This document shows positions 1 to 12,612 of a stretch of 60,000 nt of DNA, piece after piece (positions within the stretch are counted from its first letter, which is position 1; every line of letters begins with the position of its first letter). Source of the stretch: Hydractinia symbiolongicarpus (taxonomy: Eukaryota; Cnidaria; Hydrozoa; Anthoathecata; Hydractiniidae). The position numbers were made by a program, and so were the translations under genes. The notes beneath the pieces were generated by a model. That model searched no databases. It saw nothing but the letters and a program-made list of their open reading frames with translations, and was not told the DNA's origin. The DNA lies in assembly GCF_029227915.1 (NCBI RefSeq), contig NC_079885.1:7008001-7068000 (forward strand). The letters are read 5' to 3'.

Positions 1-960
1 AAAAATATAAAAACATTACGTGTTTCCCCCGAATTATTATACGTTAATTACACATCAATCTGACATCGGAACACTATTTTCTGTGCCGTCATAACGTCGT
101 TGTTAATTGTGACGTGTTAATAACGTTTAAACTTTGTACGATACTAATGTTTGCGCAACATTTTTAAAATGAAGTCAGAAAAATAACATTTGACACAGTG
201 AATACAAAAACAATACACACGTGTAAAAACAACTCTGGTGAAGCCAACCGGTTCGCAACAAAAGCTAGCTTTGATCTTGTAAGAAAAGCAACGAAACTCA
301 TCACACGTGCTCAGATGTCGCCGTCTAGTTATTACTCCATTCCCAGGCTAAATAAAAAATGTTAAATTGTCTAATGACGTAACTCGTCGAAAGGTTGGTT
401 TATATGATGAAGTTTCTGTGCGAATGAGCCTTGGAGAGACAAAAATTTTCTTGCCTTTTTTGTTCTAAGAATATTTCTACTGGGTTGGTATCGGAAATAA
501 AATTGCTAAACTATGCCATCAGAGTAAAAGTTTTTTGGTACGAATTCAGCTTTTTTGCTTTTTTACTTTGCTTAAGACGGCATTCAAGAGGAACTATCTG
601 GAAATAAAATGTGTGATGTAAAACCCTTGGATAAGTAGAATCGTCCAGTGTGAAACTTAAGTAAAAACAATTGGTAGATTTAGAATATATTTCCTAAAAA
701 CAAGGAAATTAAATATTTAATTGTGAATATTGATTTAACACTCTCCACCATGCACACTTTAAGAGAGGTTTTCATGCAACTGTATATACCGCACGAGCGA
801 AAAAGCTGGGAAGCATTTTTTTGCTCAAGTTTGAATTTCCCGCTCGAGGGAAAATATATTCACAGTAAAATGGATTCAATGAACAAAAAACATAGGTGTG
901 CCACGAAACTTTTTTAAAAGAAGACGAGTAAAAGATAGTAGATAAAAACTACGAACTAAT
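1..960. other. AT-rich flank, no gene recognised
   Basis: I see no coding region, RNA gene or repeat with clear ends here. The short open frame at 723-917 has no recognisable motif or splice context. Upstream exons of the WD40 gene that ends at 4319 may lie here or beyond the window edge, but I could not place them. Confidence 0.4.
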
Positions 961-1190
961 TTCGAACCGTTAGCTCAGTAGGTAAAGCGCTTGACTCGTG
1001 TCCAAGGAGTCGTGGTTTCGATCCCCACAACAGGCCGGTTTCTAGCTGGATAGAAATCTCAAAGGTTTCGATAGCTAAAATTGGAGCTTCATACACTTAG
1101 AACGTTCTTTTTTTTCCTGAAAGAATTGAGAGGGTACATCCCTCGAAATCAACGGGATCGTCCACATAAATATAAAATCACTACTATTTT
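961..1190 (+). repeat. tRNA-derived SINE (copy 1)
   Basis: A tRNA-like head carries a polymerase III A box (TAGCTCAGTAGG, about 970-981) and a B box (GTTTCGATCCC, about 1014-1024) at tRNA spacing. It runs into a tail containing 'catccctcgaaat' and 'gggatcgtcca'. The same tail motif ends the elements near 7.3 kb and 46.3 kb, so this is a dispersed SINE rather than a functional tRNA gene; the acceptor stem does not pair properly. Confidence 0.6.
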
Positions 1191-1370
1191 CTGTCAACTG
1201 TGAACTGTCAACTATAAGAAATTATTCATTTTTTTTTTCATATTTATATTTAATAAAATAGATTCCTAAAAACGTTTACTTAACTTTTCGAGAGAAGCCC
1301 CGGAGCATATTTTTACGTCGATTCAGGGGTTATTTTACGTTATTGCGCATGCTTGTATTATTGGAATCCG

Positions 1371-1389
1371 CCCCCCCCCCCCCCCCCCC
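1371..1389. repeat. Poly-C homopolymer (19 C)
   Basis: An uninterrupted run of 19 cytosines, unusual in this AT-rich sequence. Its exact length is likely to vary or be uncertain. Confidence 0.9.
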
Positions 1390-1520
1390 GGTCATAGTAT
1401 GTTCGAAAAACCCCGGACCGAATAGTGTTAAGCCAATTAAAAACTAAGTGTGAATGCATAATTTAATGTCCGCCAATCCGAGTTTAGATTCTTGTGATTA
1501 CGTAACCTTTTAATTTTTAG

Positions 1521-4319
1521 TGCATACTGACTCTGTTACAGAAGTGTTATTCAGTCCAGGTACGTTTTATACTATAATTTTTACCATAGGTGTTAGACTC
1601 CATACACCAACTTAGAAAACCAGAACGCTGAAGTAAAGCAATGAATTGGGTTCCTTACAAAAACAAAGGAGTCTTTCTACCGTCATAGCTAATTTGATGA
1701 TTGTCAACTTTGTTGATTCAGCAGTTTGAAACAGGCTTAAGCGTTTGTTGCTTCAGCAGTGTGAAACAGGCTTAATCGTTTGTTGATTCACAACTTTGTT
1801 AGGTGTTTTTCGTTTTTGTATTCTGATTTACTGTTTCAATTGGCTACCCCAAAATTCAACGTTTTCCTCACACCGCTTTGTTTCCATTTTTACAAATTAT
1901 TTTCACTATTTAGACGGTAGCCGAATTTTAACGTGCAGTTTGGACGAGCATATAAGAGTGATTGATGTTAACACAGAGGTTGAAGTGTATTGCAAATGTT
2001 TAGGCGAGGGAATAAGGTAAGACTATCTACTAATAATGCCTTAAAAATATCATTCTTATATTCGGTTGTTCGTGGAATAAATCACCAGCTAATTTCAGGG
2101 TTCCTACACCTCGCAAAGATCCTAAAATTCCCCGATTTCTTGTAAAAAATCTTAAGGTCCCTTAAATGTTTTAGGAAACATCCAGTTGTGAAACTTAATT
2201 TTTTTAATGAGTTTTCTTCTCTGGAATATAATCCAAAATATTCATATTGATCAATCCAATTTGTCCTTCTTGTTCAATTCCTTGATTCTCGAGATTCTAA
2301 GTTACATTTTCATTAAATTCTTCTAAATATCCTTAACCTAATTGCAAAATGAATGGAAACCTTGGTTTAATCCTTTTTTCCACGAAACTTTATTTGCTTA
2401 ACTTGTCTCAAGCTGGTATACTTTTGCGCGCGATATTAAACTAATCCGACTTTTTCGCCTAGATTGCCTTCGCTTTAATATTTTGACCAATCAAAATGAA
2501 GGAAAAAATATTTCTGTTTATTGTTTGTTTGCATATTCAAAACAGTAAAGTAGAATGACATTTAATTTCCCGACAGCATCAAACTTTTTTCTCTAACCAA
2601 TTCTTCGACATTATTTGGTTTCCTTTTCTTTTTAATTCCAGACCTCTTTTCTGGGTTTTCTTTCAGGTAAGAGATTTAGCAATGTCAGATCGAAAATTTT
2701 GCAGAGGTTTTTCTTTTTGTTTAAAATCTTCCTGCGCGCTAATCTTTATTAATTTACTAATGGAAATCAATTTCATATTCTTGCGCTCGCAAAATGAGCC
2801 TGCGCATTTTGCGTTACAACGACAAAGCGCCGAATAAAACCTTTTCCAGGCAAGTTTCAGCCAAGCGTGAATTTTCCACTCATATCTCATGTTAAAATTT
2901 CCACCAGAATTTCATTGAGAATCGAGTTTTTACCTCAGTTGTGATTGAAGACCACCGTACACAAATCTGGCCAGTACAAGAATGGAAATTAAATGCGCGA
3001 AAATTAAAGAAACACAATTAGGAATGTAATTTATCCGGTGATGTCCATGTTCAAGCCGCACTGCTTTGATTTTAGATGTGCATGCTGGGATGGCCATATT
3101 GTTGTTGCAGGTGGAGAATCTGGTGACGTTATCGTATGGGATCTGATGAAGGACAAATGTTTGACACGACTTCAATCTCACCACGGTATGACGTAATTTT
3201 GTACGAAGAAAATGAAAACAAAAAAAGTGTTTATGTAACACGTGCTAATTGTTCCCGCCATTTTCAGCACAGTTAGTTCAAATGCGCTGTTTTAAAAAAA
3301 TTATTTTGTGACGTTTCAAACTCTTGAGTGTCTATCCTGTCTACTGCGCTTGTTGTTATAATAGATAAAACCGCCACTGGACTAATTAATAAAATGCTTA
3401 CTCGAGGATAAGTAAAGTAGGCTATACATCTGTGAGATTTCTCGGCACGGTTTATCTAGTGTGTGCTTCCAGATTACGTGTGTCTAGCTCGAAAATAAGC
3501 AAAGTCAAATCGGTTAGGTTTTTACCCATAATGCTAAATGGCTTTTTTCACGTACCGAAACTTTTACACTATCGCTATTTATTCCAACTTAAATGTAACA
3601 AATTTACAGACGAAAAGCCCTTGACTCACATCGTTAAAATGGCGCATCAATGGAAAAAGATATCAAAAAAAGGCAGTAGGCGACATTTGGAAATTGTTTT
3701 CCTGTATTTTCAGAAAAAACTGTCGCGTTAAAATTGTTTAACCGTGAAGTTTATTCCGGCGCGATAACTAAAAAAACTTTTCTCACTTTTGTTTTTTCTT
3801 GATCGTTTTTGCACCTAAAAACTTGATCATTCCGTATACTTCGTTGAAAAGATTGTAAGCGGGCGCATGGTGGGTGTGATGCTACAGGCATCTCTGACGT
3901 AATAAGATTGAGGTCACGCACAATGGTATTGCAAGTAGCCAGACGCACGCAATGCTGTATAATAGACAAATGTTATCTTGGAAGAAAGACACTTTTTTCC
4001 TCCGAGATTTAATAAACTATGGAAATATTGTCGTATTCTCGAAAAGTTTCTTTCCTCAACGTCTGTATAATAATAGCTGTTTTTTGTCTGTCTGTCTCTC
4101 TCTCTCTCTGCGAGAAAAATGTCGTGTTACGAAAACACTAAATGCGATATATAAAGATCGGCGACACCGTGGGCTTTTCCCCGGGTAACCGACTTGTATT
4201 GATATATTTTCCAACGTCTAGGTGCTGTTCATAGTTTGTCGTACAACTTGAAGAAACAACTTCTTACAACAGGTGGCGCAGATGGAACGATAGCAATATG
4301 GCAACATTCTTCTCTGTAG
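1521..4319 (+). CDS. NSMAF/FAN-like WD40 protein, last four exons (partial)
   Basis: Four exons join in perfect phase: 1521-1559, 1914-2016, 3076-3185 and 4222-4319 (stop TAG). All have AG acceptors and GT donors, with phases 1, 2 and 1 at the three junctions. The product is the C-terminus of a WD40 beta-propeller, with repeats ending in VIDV, IVWDL and IAIWQ and typical SPDG and GGADG turns. The spacing, and a central stretch where CWDG precedes a GGESGDV-VWDL repeat, resemble the C-terminus of NSMAF (FAN), the BEACH-WD40 adaptor that couples TNF receptor 1 to neutral sphingomyelinase. That assignment rests on recall of the family pattern; another WD40 protein is possible. The BEACH domain and earlier exons are not visible. 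A Helitron-like relic sits in the last intron. Confidence 0.62.
4062..4196 (+). repeat. Degenerate Helitron-like repeat in the last WD40 intron
   Basis: It begins TCTGTATAATAATAGC, has a TCTG/TCTC run and a 'aatgcgatata' core, and ends with a CCGTGGGC...CCCGGG palindrome and GACTTG before T. This is the layout of the better-preserved copies near 36.5 and 55.3-55.9 kb. Confidence 0.45.
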
Positions 4320-5310
4320 AAACATTCTTAGAGTCTTGTTGATACATGCGTTATTGTGGGTGGCTTGGTTCGTGGAAAGCAAATGAGAGATATGACAAAG
4401 ATGGCGTACTTGTTGCGTGTGTATTGTTTTTATTTTTTCGCGGTGGCGTAATAAAGTCTAGCATTCTTTATGGGTGTTTTATAAATGCTAAGATATTCCG
4501 TTCCGTAAAATATGATCTCATGGTTTTTTGAAGGCTTAGTGTTGGATGTAAAATGGCCAACGTTTTTTATATATAGGATATGTTATTGAATAATATATAA
4601 TTATCATGTCTTGAACAAAAACAACAAGCGAGTTTATTCTAAGCTACGTTTCGACAGCTACAGCTGTCATCGACGAGCAGTAATCGAATCTATATTTGGG
4701 TATGTATTAGATGAGGAGATAATTAGAGGAAATTAGCCAATCAGATCACGACAATTTATGTAATTTATTTCCCCGACACTATACTTTTTCTGTTTGAATG
4801 TAATGTTTGGCTTATACTGATCTATGGGTATTGATATATTAACATGTCATATTACCAATTTCTATTTATCATTATATTTTTATATAGATATATAATTTTT
4901 TTTCACTAAAATGTCAGTCTTAGACTTGAGTAAATTTTCTATTTTTGTTCAATTCATATTTTGTCTTGCTAAAGATAATAAAACCCAAGGTTTACCCGGC
5001 ACTGCATTCTGGGAAGTCTTTTTAGATGACACTGCATTTTATTGAAAACCTGCGATACCTTGAAAAAAGCGAATTTCTTTAAGGAAAGAAAATTTAGCGG
5101 ATTTAGTGGTTTTTACAAAAATAAAATTCTTGCTAATTTTCGCTATGTAAAAAATCTGATTGGTAAGTTATACGCTAAGTTTATTTCCCACAAAATTTCC
5201 TTCTCGCTCAGAATTCTCCTGTTACCCCTATTCGGTCCGGTTTTGTGGAAATACTTTTCAATGACTTGTCGAAATTAAGTCGAACTTGGCACTCTTATAG
5301 TACGACGCAA

Positions 5311-5560
5311 AAGGAACAAGAAGCCCTGTGGCTTAAAGATTTCCGCCATTAGCAATAATCTAAACTTTGAAGAGGACTGAGTAATATAGGGGAACAAAAT
5401 CATTGAATATTCTAAAATTTTAAAATTCAATTTTTGATTATTATTGAAACTGTAAATTATAGCTAACTTACATAAACTTCATTTCTCTATAAAAACAATT
5501 TTAAAAGAAAAATAATAAACCTAAAAATTGATGAACAATAAAAACAAAATTTATTTATTT
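5311..5560 (+). repeat. Dispersed repeat (copy 1 of 2)
   Basis: The stretch starting AACAAGAAGCCCTGTGGCTT and continuing through a CCGCCATTAG motif recurs at 45,325-45,560 with the same order of motifs. No coding capacity or clear ends. Confidence 0.45.
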
Positions 5561-7039
5561 TCTCTTTTTCCCTGAAAAACAGCTTGGAAAATATCTTTAA
5601 AAGTGGCAGCAAATTATTTTTTACATAATCAGTTAGGAAAGGTAACTTTTCTTTTATAACACACTTGCCACGATTTTATAGCTATAATACATTATCTTTC
5701 ACCAAAATTATTTAGCCTCAACAATTCCTCTTTAAATTAAAATTCATGAATAATTAATTAGTTCTGCTGAATATGGCTTTAAGCTGGATTACCATCAGTG
5801 CGAATTCCTCTTATCTCTCGGGGTTTTGTGACCCATTGATCTTTTTTCGCAGTGGTGAAAATTGCAGAGCGACACTTTTTTTGCTCTTATCGCCCAATTT
5901 CAGTGCGATAGTCAGAGCGACAATTATCAAAAAGTTTTGATATTTATCTCTCTGAGTTTTCGCCCAAAAGTGCAACTTCAAAGAAATACCGAATGTTCTT
6001 TTAAAAAAATTGAATAGATTCTAATAATATGTAACTTCAGCACATGCTGACACGTGTTGAACTTAAGGGAAGATGAATATTTAGCTATGGCAGCCATCTG
6101 TCACATTTATTAAAGAAGACCTGTGTTCTTGCTTGCTGGGAACTCGAGTTATAAGCGAAAACCTGAGTTTTCATATTCATGAAAACCCGGGTTTTTACTT
6201 GATTCCCAGGTTTTTGAAAAAAAATTCCTGCTCAGTTTATTTACTTGATGCGAATCCACTGACCTTAAAACACAACATTTTTTTCTACCTTAGTGTATAT
6301 TTTACAGACCACAGAACAAAAAATCAACAAACCACCTGGTGTTCCGAGTGTTTCTTAACAAAAGCACATGGTGTTTTAGAAACTGAAAGGCCAATTGTGA
6401 AGGACAGCTGAGTTCTGGTGAGATGCCTTCCAAGCAAGATAAAGGAAAAGGATTTCTGTTCAGACAATATGTTAGGTCGCTTAGTAGAGAAGGCGTTGAG
6501 AGTGAACAAGAACCAGCAGGTAGTGGCTAGAAATATTTCATTCAAATTAATATTTATAAAAGCTGAAAGCTTGTGTCCTATAGCCAGGCTAGATACCTAT
6601 AATAGCTAGCTAGCTAGTTTCCCACAACAGCATGCCACCAATACCGTGAATAGACTTCGTTAGCTATAGCTAGCTATATTAGCAAGTTGGGTATAGACAG
6701 TTAACTAGCATTTCTCAAATTCTTTTTGCTTGATTTGCATTCATATAAGGGAGTATTACTATGATTAAATAGACATGTTACTCTCAGGCAAATCCGATTC
6801 AGTAATTTTTATGTATACGCTGCTCATCAGCAAAATAATTAAAATTTTAATAATAGGAGACTTTAAGATTTTGATTTTGGATTTGTTGGCCCGTCTGAAA
6901 TTAATTTGCTGTAATCATGGGGGTAGCTATAGCAACTAAAACGTAATATTCGTTGTTGGCTAATGTTGGTTTATTGGCTCCTTGGCTATGTTCGATATAG
7001 GTTGGCTTGTTGGCCAAAATTAGTTAAAACTGTGATAGT
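5561..7039. other. Intergenic, no gene recognised
   Basis: No supported gene. An open stretch at 6423-6518 starts MPSKQDK and meets a GT donor-like site, but I could not attach it to a second exon. Short CTAG-type simple repeats occur near 6600-6700. Confidence 0.35.
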
Positions 7040-7315
7040 GTTCTAGCTTAGTGGTTATTATGACTCTCGCACCTTGTATTTAATATGGGCAATTGAATGT
7101 TACCATAGCCCCGGGTTAACCCCAGCCATGTGAAGGAAATGCAGGAGATGGCACACTGTGTGGGCCGTTGGATGTTGCAAGGAGTTGTCTGGTAGAGTGC
7201 AGATCCTAATTGGGTCTGCATAGCTCAAAATGACCCCTCTTGGAAATAATAAACAGGGCATATCCCTCGAAATTTGTGAGGCTATCCATGTATAATATGC
7301 ACATCTCTAAAATTT
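7040..7315 (+). repeat. tRNA-derived SINE (copy 2)
   Basis: It has an A-box-like head (TAGCTTAGTGGTT, 7044-7056), a decayed B-box region and a tail 'ggaaataataaacagggcatatccctcgaaattt...ggctatccat'. The tail matches those of the elements at 1 kb and 46.2 kb. Confidence 0.5.
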
Positions 7316-7863
7316 GTAAATATTCAAATTTATACACTAAGTACAACTGCCTCTATAGTGGTCAAACTTGTGACGTTTTGTGAAGAAATTACCATGCAAA
7401 TCTATAGCAGTGAAAATGTTTATATATATATATATTTTTAAAGGAGTATCATTTCCCCCATAAAAAAAGATCACTACCAGGTATATAACTATATATTTAT
7501 CCATCTTTAGGTATTTTGCAACTCACATACCGTATTCTCTGATATTACCACCTCTCTACTTATACTTTCACATTTATTTGATTTTAAAATTCATTCCTGC
7601 CTCTCTAATAGTCCCACATTGCTGCATATATTCGTGGGTAAACACACAAGTCAATATAGAAATAAGAAAAAAAAATTCTCGCTATATTCCCACCTAAAAT
7701 TTTGAAGTTCAATTATTTGACGCGTTGCTGTACAATCGGGGAGAATACGGTATACATATTTACACATTTATATTTTATATGAAAATCAATTTATAGGTGA
7801 CTGAAACAGTATTTATTTGATATTTATTCTTTGAACAGAGACAACCAGCAATATTTGATTCAG

Positions 7864-8499
7864 CTAGTCTTCTTCTAACTGCAAGGTTGCTATACCCGAG
7901 GCAAGGTCACTTTCTTCTTTTCTTCCTCGACGCCGCCTTCTTTTACTTTTCATATGCGAAATACCATTCTGGCAAGCTTCACATAGGTTCTTAACGTGCG
8001 GTCCATTCCCATTTCTACCTTTTCTTCTTGGTGCAAAGTTTATGACCATACCATGATCAAGTATACCATACAACTGCTCTAAAATTATAGTCAACAATTC
8101 TTCTAAGATGTCTTGCATGAGCTGAAGATTAAACATAGGAAGTTCGTAATGATTTCTACAGTGATTGCATTTCTGACCGATTTCTTCTTTTTCTATGGTT
8201 AAAACTTTACCATCCAGGTAAATGCTAAATATAAGCAATGCTTTAGCCGACATCCAGTTTTTTCCACATTCATTGCACTTAAAATTGGCTTCATCAGGCA
8301 TAAAAACTTCTAAAACATCGTCAAAAATTCTGCTTTCTTCAAAATTTCTTTCCGTGAGATCAGAAAGAATGATGTTCTCAAAATGAGTTTTCCATAGTGT
8401 TCTATAGTTCTTTAACTTTTTTTTATCTTTATCAGTTTTTCCTAAACTTTTTGATTCATATTTACTATGAACTAACTTCCATCTTGGTTCGACAATCAT
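7864..8499 (-). CDS. Receptor-transporting-protein-like 3CxxC zinc-finger protein
   Basis: A 211-aa frame. Start chosen at the ATG 8497-8499, because a strong acceptor (polypyrimidine then CAG, near 8520) lies just upstream; the longer frame to 8574 therefore reads through an intron. The core is a zf-3CxxC domain: CNECGKNW, then CNHC about 45 residues later, then CEACQ near the C-terminus. These Zn-binding pairs are diagnostic of the RTP/REEP-associated family that helps odorant and other receptors reach the cell surface in vertebrates. Unlike vertebrate RTPs there is no obvious C-terminal membrane anchor; the tail is instead a basic KSKRRRRRGRK patch. Cnidarian members are uncharacterised, so the trafficking role is inference. 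5' exon(s) upstream of 8520 are expected but not located. Confidence 0.65.
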   Translation of the reverse strand: MIVEPRWKLVHSKYESKSLGKTDKDKKKLKNYRTLWKTHFENIILSDLTERNFEESRIFDDVLEVFMPDEANFKCNECGKNWMSAKALLIFSIYLDGKVLTIEKEEIGQKCNHCRNHYELPMFNLQLMQDILEELLTIILEQLYGILDHGMVINFAPRRKGRNGNGPHVKNLCEACQNGISHMKSKRRRRRGRKEESDLASGIATLQLEED

Positions 8500-8574
8500 C
8501 GTTAGAAGTTGAAAATCTCCTGAAAAGCAAAAATATAAAAAACATTTATTTTGGTTACGTCTAGCAACAAACAC

Positions 8575-10231
8575 AATAGAATTCTAAGAATAAATTAAAC
8601 ATGAGAAATTCTATTGGCTAAGAAAACAATAACTTTCTTAGATCACAACAAAACCGTAAAAACAAATGCAGCAAATATGGCGGGAAAAAGGCATCACACT
8701 AAACTACATCACACTAGGCACGCACCTAAAATGTTTTTTATCATTTAATCCAACGTGACTTATTTTTAAAGGTTTTAGGAAAAAATAGAGACATTTTTAA
8801 CGAGCTAAAAACAAGATATGTTACAAGAATATTAATAAAATATTAGGAAAAGATAGAAACCAGGTCTAATTCAATAAGACAATAAGTTGAGACACGTTTT
8901 GTTCTTTTCACATCTTCCTAACAATAAATTAGAACAGAAAAAACAACAGTATTGGAGTAACTTGTTATATTTAGAGGTATTGGTAGAGTGGTACATCGCA
9001 TGACATATTTTATAAAACATATTTCATATTCATCACAGATCTTTGCACTTGACATCGACCGACTTGTGACCAGCAATTGGATTAAAAACTTTCTCGGTAT
9101 CCACGGCCAAATGTGGATTGCATCTTTTGTGCGTATTTTCCAAGAAAGAAAACCGTGAAGCTAGTCACTTTACAGTTGTCGATGTCCGTCTGTTCTTCTT
9201 CACGCCGACATTTTCTTGATTATTTGCGCCGGTGCGGTACATAAAACGAAAATTGCATCAATTAATATTAATGACAGTTAAAGTTTGCGATGCTTTCCAC
9301 GCGACCAAAGACCGAGGCTTGGCCGAGGATACAACACGTGCATTTATACTATTCTCATGCGCATGCGCATAACCCGAAAAATCGGGTTACATTGTAGTGC
9401 AGAATCCGAAAAGAAACTTCGTTCCCGACTTATCGCAGAACGTCGGAAACAGCGCTGGTCTCAAAATGTATGTTTACTGCCTCTAGCTTTATAGGTGCGA
9501 ATCAAGCAAGCTATTCCTAGCTTCTCTGTCCGACAGCAATGCGCAAAGTACACAAGTTCAATATGTATGGAATACCTCATTAAACACGCGACGTCCCAAA
9601 GACATTTCTTAAAAATATGGAGTTATATGTGGGACAAAGTGTTTTATTTTAATAAAACGAAATGTCTTTCTAAATTTATGCGAGTTCAATTATTATTCGA
9701 CAATAAATTATGGTTCTTATGTTTTTATACGAGAAAGTGTTTTAAAAATGCACGCCATTATAAACTGCCACAGAAGAGATGCTGTATATTTAAACTTGGC
9801 GATATAATTGTGATCAACAATATTACACTTCTTCTCTCAGCCATGATTTTGCGTTTTTCGTTTGACCTTTCTACTCATAAATTAAGGCGTGAGTATACAA
9901 AAAAGGTGTGATATTTTAAAATGCTAATAATTCACCCAAACTTTATTTTGATATATTAATGTATATATTTTTAGAAGGCCTGTATGATTACCTATATAAT
10001 GGTATAAAAACTATTAAGAAAAAATAAAATTTGAAAGTTTAATAGACACGGAAAAAAAAGACCCCTCTCCTACAAATGCGATCTCTTTTACAAAACTACT
10101 AATTTCTCAAGTTTGCTGTTTGCTTTTTTGTGATCACAAGATATTGATCTAAAAACGCTTTTTTAATTTTTTCATAATGTTTTTGAGTTTTGGAGTTATT
10201 TAGTATTAAAAATTTTCACAATTTTTTATCT
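8575..10231. other. Intergenic, no supported gene
   Basis: Open frames at 9285-9494 and 9495-9911 lack motifs or splice context. At about 9622-9642 there is a 20-bp match to the outer end of the foldback element at 48,871, probably a solo end. The sequence is otherwise AT-rich and featureless. Confidence 0.4.
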
Positions 10232-10535
10232 CTAATTGTCAGAAAACTCACCATAACTTGCGTTCTATTCATTCTCAAGAAATAAAAAATAAGCTTTTTT
10301 AGATCAAACATTCCTCTTCACGCTAAGCGTGCTCTCTAAGAGATTTAAAACGTAAGTGATACTCTCTTAAAAATTTAACACTGTAAAAAAGACCTTTTAA
10401 GTTTCTCACAGAAATCTTATACTTCTGCATAATAATTGATCACTATGGTAAGGACTATTTGTTAACAGGTTTTTTTCACATCTTCTGTTTATGCTGCACG
10501 TGTTCGCTCACATTCGCAATTATACACAGTTGAGT

Positions 10536-10775
10536 ATGGGTAAAACAAAAACAAACTCTAGAAGCAAAAATCACGAAAAACCTGTACTTGAAAGAAAAAA
10601 AAGAAGTATGTTAACGGAGATGAGTGACTGTGGGTAAGTAGCTATAAATATATCATAATTTTTTTTATTTATTTTTTATTAAAATTATTTTGTTAACTTT
10701 TCTAGTTATAATGGCACACTCTTTGTTAGCAGCCTAGAAGACTCTATTTCTTCGAGGAAAAAAAGAGGAAAATAA
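10536..10775 (+). CDS. Small two-exon ORF, unknown function (copy 1)
   Basis: ATG at 10536; exon 1 ends at 10633 before GTAAGT; exon 2 begins at 10706 after a TTTTCTAG acceptor and stops at TAA 10773-10775. The phases match and give a 55-aa lysine-rich protein (starts MGKTKTNSR, ends SSRKKRGK). I do not recognise it. It sits just upstream of a SWIM-finger gene relic and may be part of the same old transposon. Confidence 0.35.
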
Positions 10776-10819
10776 ATAAACAAATTCGTTATTTTCATTA
10801 TTGTTTATGGGCAAGATGT

Positions 10820-10996
10820 ATGTACAGAAAAGAGATGGGTCCGTGTGAGGCCCAGTATGCTTACCCTAAAACAGTTTTGGACTTCATTCGAGAAGTTGCT
10901 CCTGGTGATATAACGGGAGAAATACGGGAAGACGCATATGAAGTTACAATGAAAGAATTTTGTGACAGTTTAAACATACCTTTTGTAGAAGAATAA
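10820..10996 (+). CDS. Small ORF, unknown function (copy 1)
   Basis: A 58-aa frame beginning MYRKEMGPCEAQ and ending NIPFVEE, rich in acidic residues toward the end. The frame is open upstream of the ATG for about 30 codons, so it may be the last exon of a larger gene. Copy 2 at 18,419-18,595 differs by one substitution (T to M), so both remain open. Confidence 0.3.
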   Translation: MYRKEMGPCEAQYAYPKTVLDFIREVAPGDITGEIREDAYEVTMKEFCDSLNIPFVEE

Positions 10997-11117
10997 AAAC
11001 ATGTATTTACAAAATATATACAAAATATGTAAAAATATGTTTTTGTGCTCCGTTATGGTTACTTGACTTAAGAAAGACAAAACATGGCCATTTATTTCAC
11101 TGAAGGCAGAAGTTATG

Positions 11118-11256
11118 CCTTCTCAAAGAGTAAATGAGGATCCTCACATACCCTGGATCATTGTGGACATAAAAATGTTAATGTTCTTTCTGCCCACTGC
11201 ACATGTATGGCTGGGCTTTATGAGTCATTTAGTCACATAGGGACTTTGTTATTTAA
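11118..11256 (+). pseudogene. SWIM zinc-finger gene relic, 5' part (split by Kolobok)
   Basis: The reading HCTCMAGL...SHIGTLLFK lies across 11,190-11,256 and resumes at 15,592. It is the CxC...H core of a SWIM zinc finger, of the type paired with YqaJ-like nucleases in transposon proteins. The preceding PWIIV motif is in another frame, so a frameshift precedes the finger. The Kolobok element interrupts the motif here; the uninterrupted copy is at 18,717-18,950. Confidence 0.5.
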
Positions 11257-11543
11257 AGGGGCACTCCAGTGAAAAAAAAATATTTGAAAAAAATGTTATT
11301 TTTATAAGACAATACATAAATATGTCAAAATAAACCTTTTACAATCGTTAAAAATCTTTATTTATACCTTAATCGCGTCCGTAAACATCTTCAATTTCAA
11401 ATAAATTTGCAAGGTCGCGTAAAGTCGAGAGGACTAGGTCCGAATAAATTAGCATACGTCACATCGTGCAAAAAGTCCGTGAGCTCAGCAGCACGCCTTC
11501 TAAAAGTTTTGTTTACTTACTGTTTACATTGTTCGTTGATAAG

Positions 11544-12589
11544 ATGTCTTGTAATAATGACGAAGAATATAACTTAGAAAGCTCAGAATCGGATAATTCT
11601 CTTCATGAAAAAGACTTTACAAAGCTACAGCCATACGAATTTGAACCTCTTGTGTCTGACGAGGAAGAAGTTAGTAACGGTGTAGAAAATGACGAGGTTT
11701 CTTTTACTGATGCAGAGCCACGTACGGGTAATGCAAATTGGTGTGAATGTGGAAATTGTAGAGCAATGGAAACCGATACTGAAAGCGTGTGCTGTGTCGA
11801 GTCAAACGAAATTCCTGATGAGTTTTTCCAAGGTAGGTAGGATATATACTGCAAATATAATTTTTTTCTAAGCGAAATTTTCCTTTTTAAACAAATAAAA
11901 AATATATTTCATCGCTTTTCTTTTACATTCTTTTCGTCAAAAACTTTATCTTTTGCTTCAATAAAATAATCTTTCATCACTTTTTTTTTACTTCACAAGC
12001 CAATTTATTTTTATTTCACGGTTCAACAATCTAATTCCTCCGCATGCGCTTTTTTTTGCACACAAATGCAAAGAAATCTTATGTAATGTTACATTTTCTC
12101 CGTGATGGAGAACATTGAAATGCGTGATCGAAAGATCGAATAAGGTTCGTGTGGAAATGATAAGTTAGTAAAACGGGGGTATAAATATTGTATAATTGAA
12201 AATCACTCTTATCATAGGTCATAAATGCGTTACAGAAGCTGCTGATTTTCAAGTGGTTGTTTTGACAAAAGCTGTTTTAGAAACTGCGTTATCTGCATTG
12301 CATGATTTGAGAGGAGACACTTTAGAATTAAAAAATGAGTAAGTAGCTCAACCTCGTTTCCAAGCCCTTCTTTTGTCCGAGAAAAAGAAGGTAAAAAACT
12401 GACAATAATGCCTCCCTTATTTTTCTATATAGATCTTATCGTTACGCTGGTTATAAACAGTTCACTTGGTGGATACACAGTCGATTGGGAAAAGGGGTGA
12501 GAAGAGTGATTCCTTCTTGTGTAGTATGGGCAATTCGAAGAAAATATCCGGCAGAATATGAAAAATATGTTTTATTCAAAGAAAGTTGA
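11544..12589 (+). CDS. P2X7 cytoplasmic ballast-domain protein carried by the transposon
   Basis: Three exons join in phase: 11,544-11,832, 12,218-12,338 and 12,433-12,589, giving 188 aa. An acidic, serine-rich N-terminus (about residues 1-65) is followed by WCECGNC-AMET and CC...C, then HKCVT, and finally RLGKGVRRVIPSCVVWAIR near the C-terminus. This order of Cys clusters and the final VRRVIPSCVVW block is the signature of the C-terminal ballast domain of P2X7 receptors, which in mammals binds zinc and GDP. There is no channel domain and no membrane segment, so this is a free-standing ballast protein. It is oriented opposite to the transposase; the two genes converge with 23 bp between stops (12,589 and 12,613). 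Its role in transposition or in host signalling is unknown. Confidence 0.82.
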
Positions 12590-12612
12590 ATAAAAATAAA
12601 AAAATAAAAAAG

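Noticed and set aside
961-1040. Functional tRNA gene
   Set aside because: A and B boxes are present, but the acceptor stem does not close and a SINE-type tail follows.
6423-6518. First exon of a host gene (starts MPSKQDKGKGF, ends at a GT)
   Set aside because: No second exon with matching phase and no recognisable domain; kept only as a note.
9285-9911. Two adjoining open frames of 69 and 138 aa
   Set aside because: Low-complexity AT-rich translation, no motif, no splice signals.
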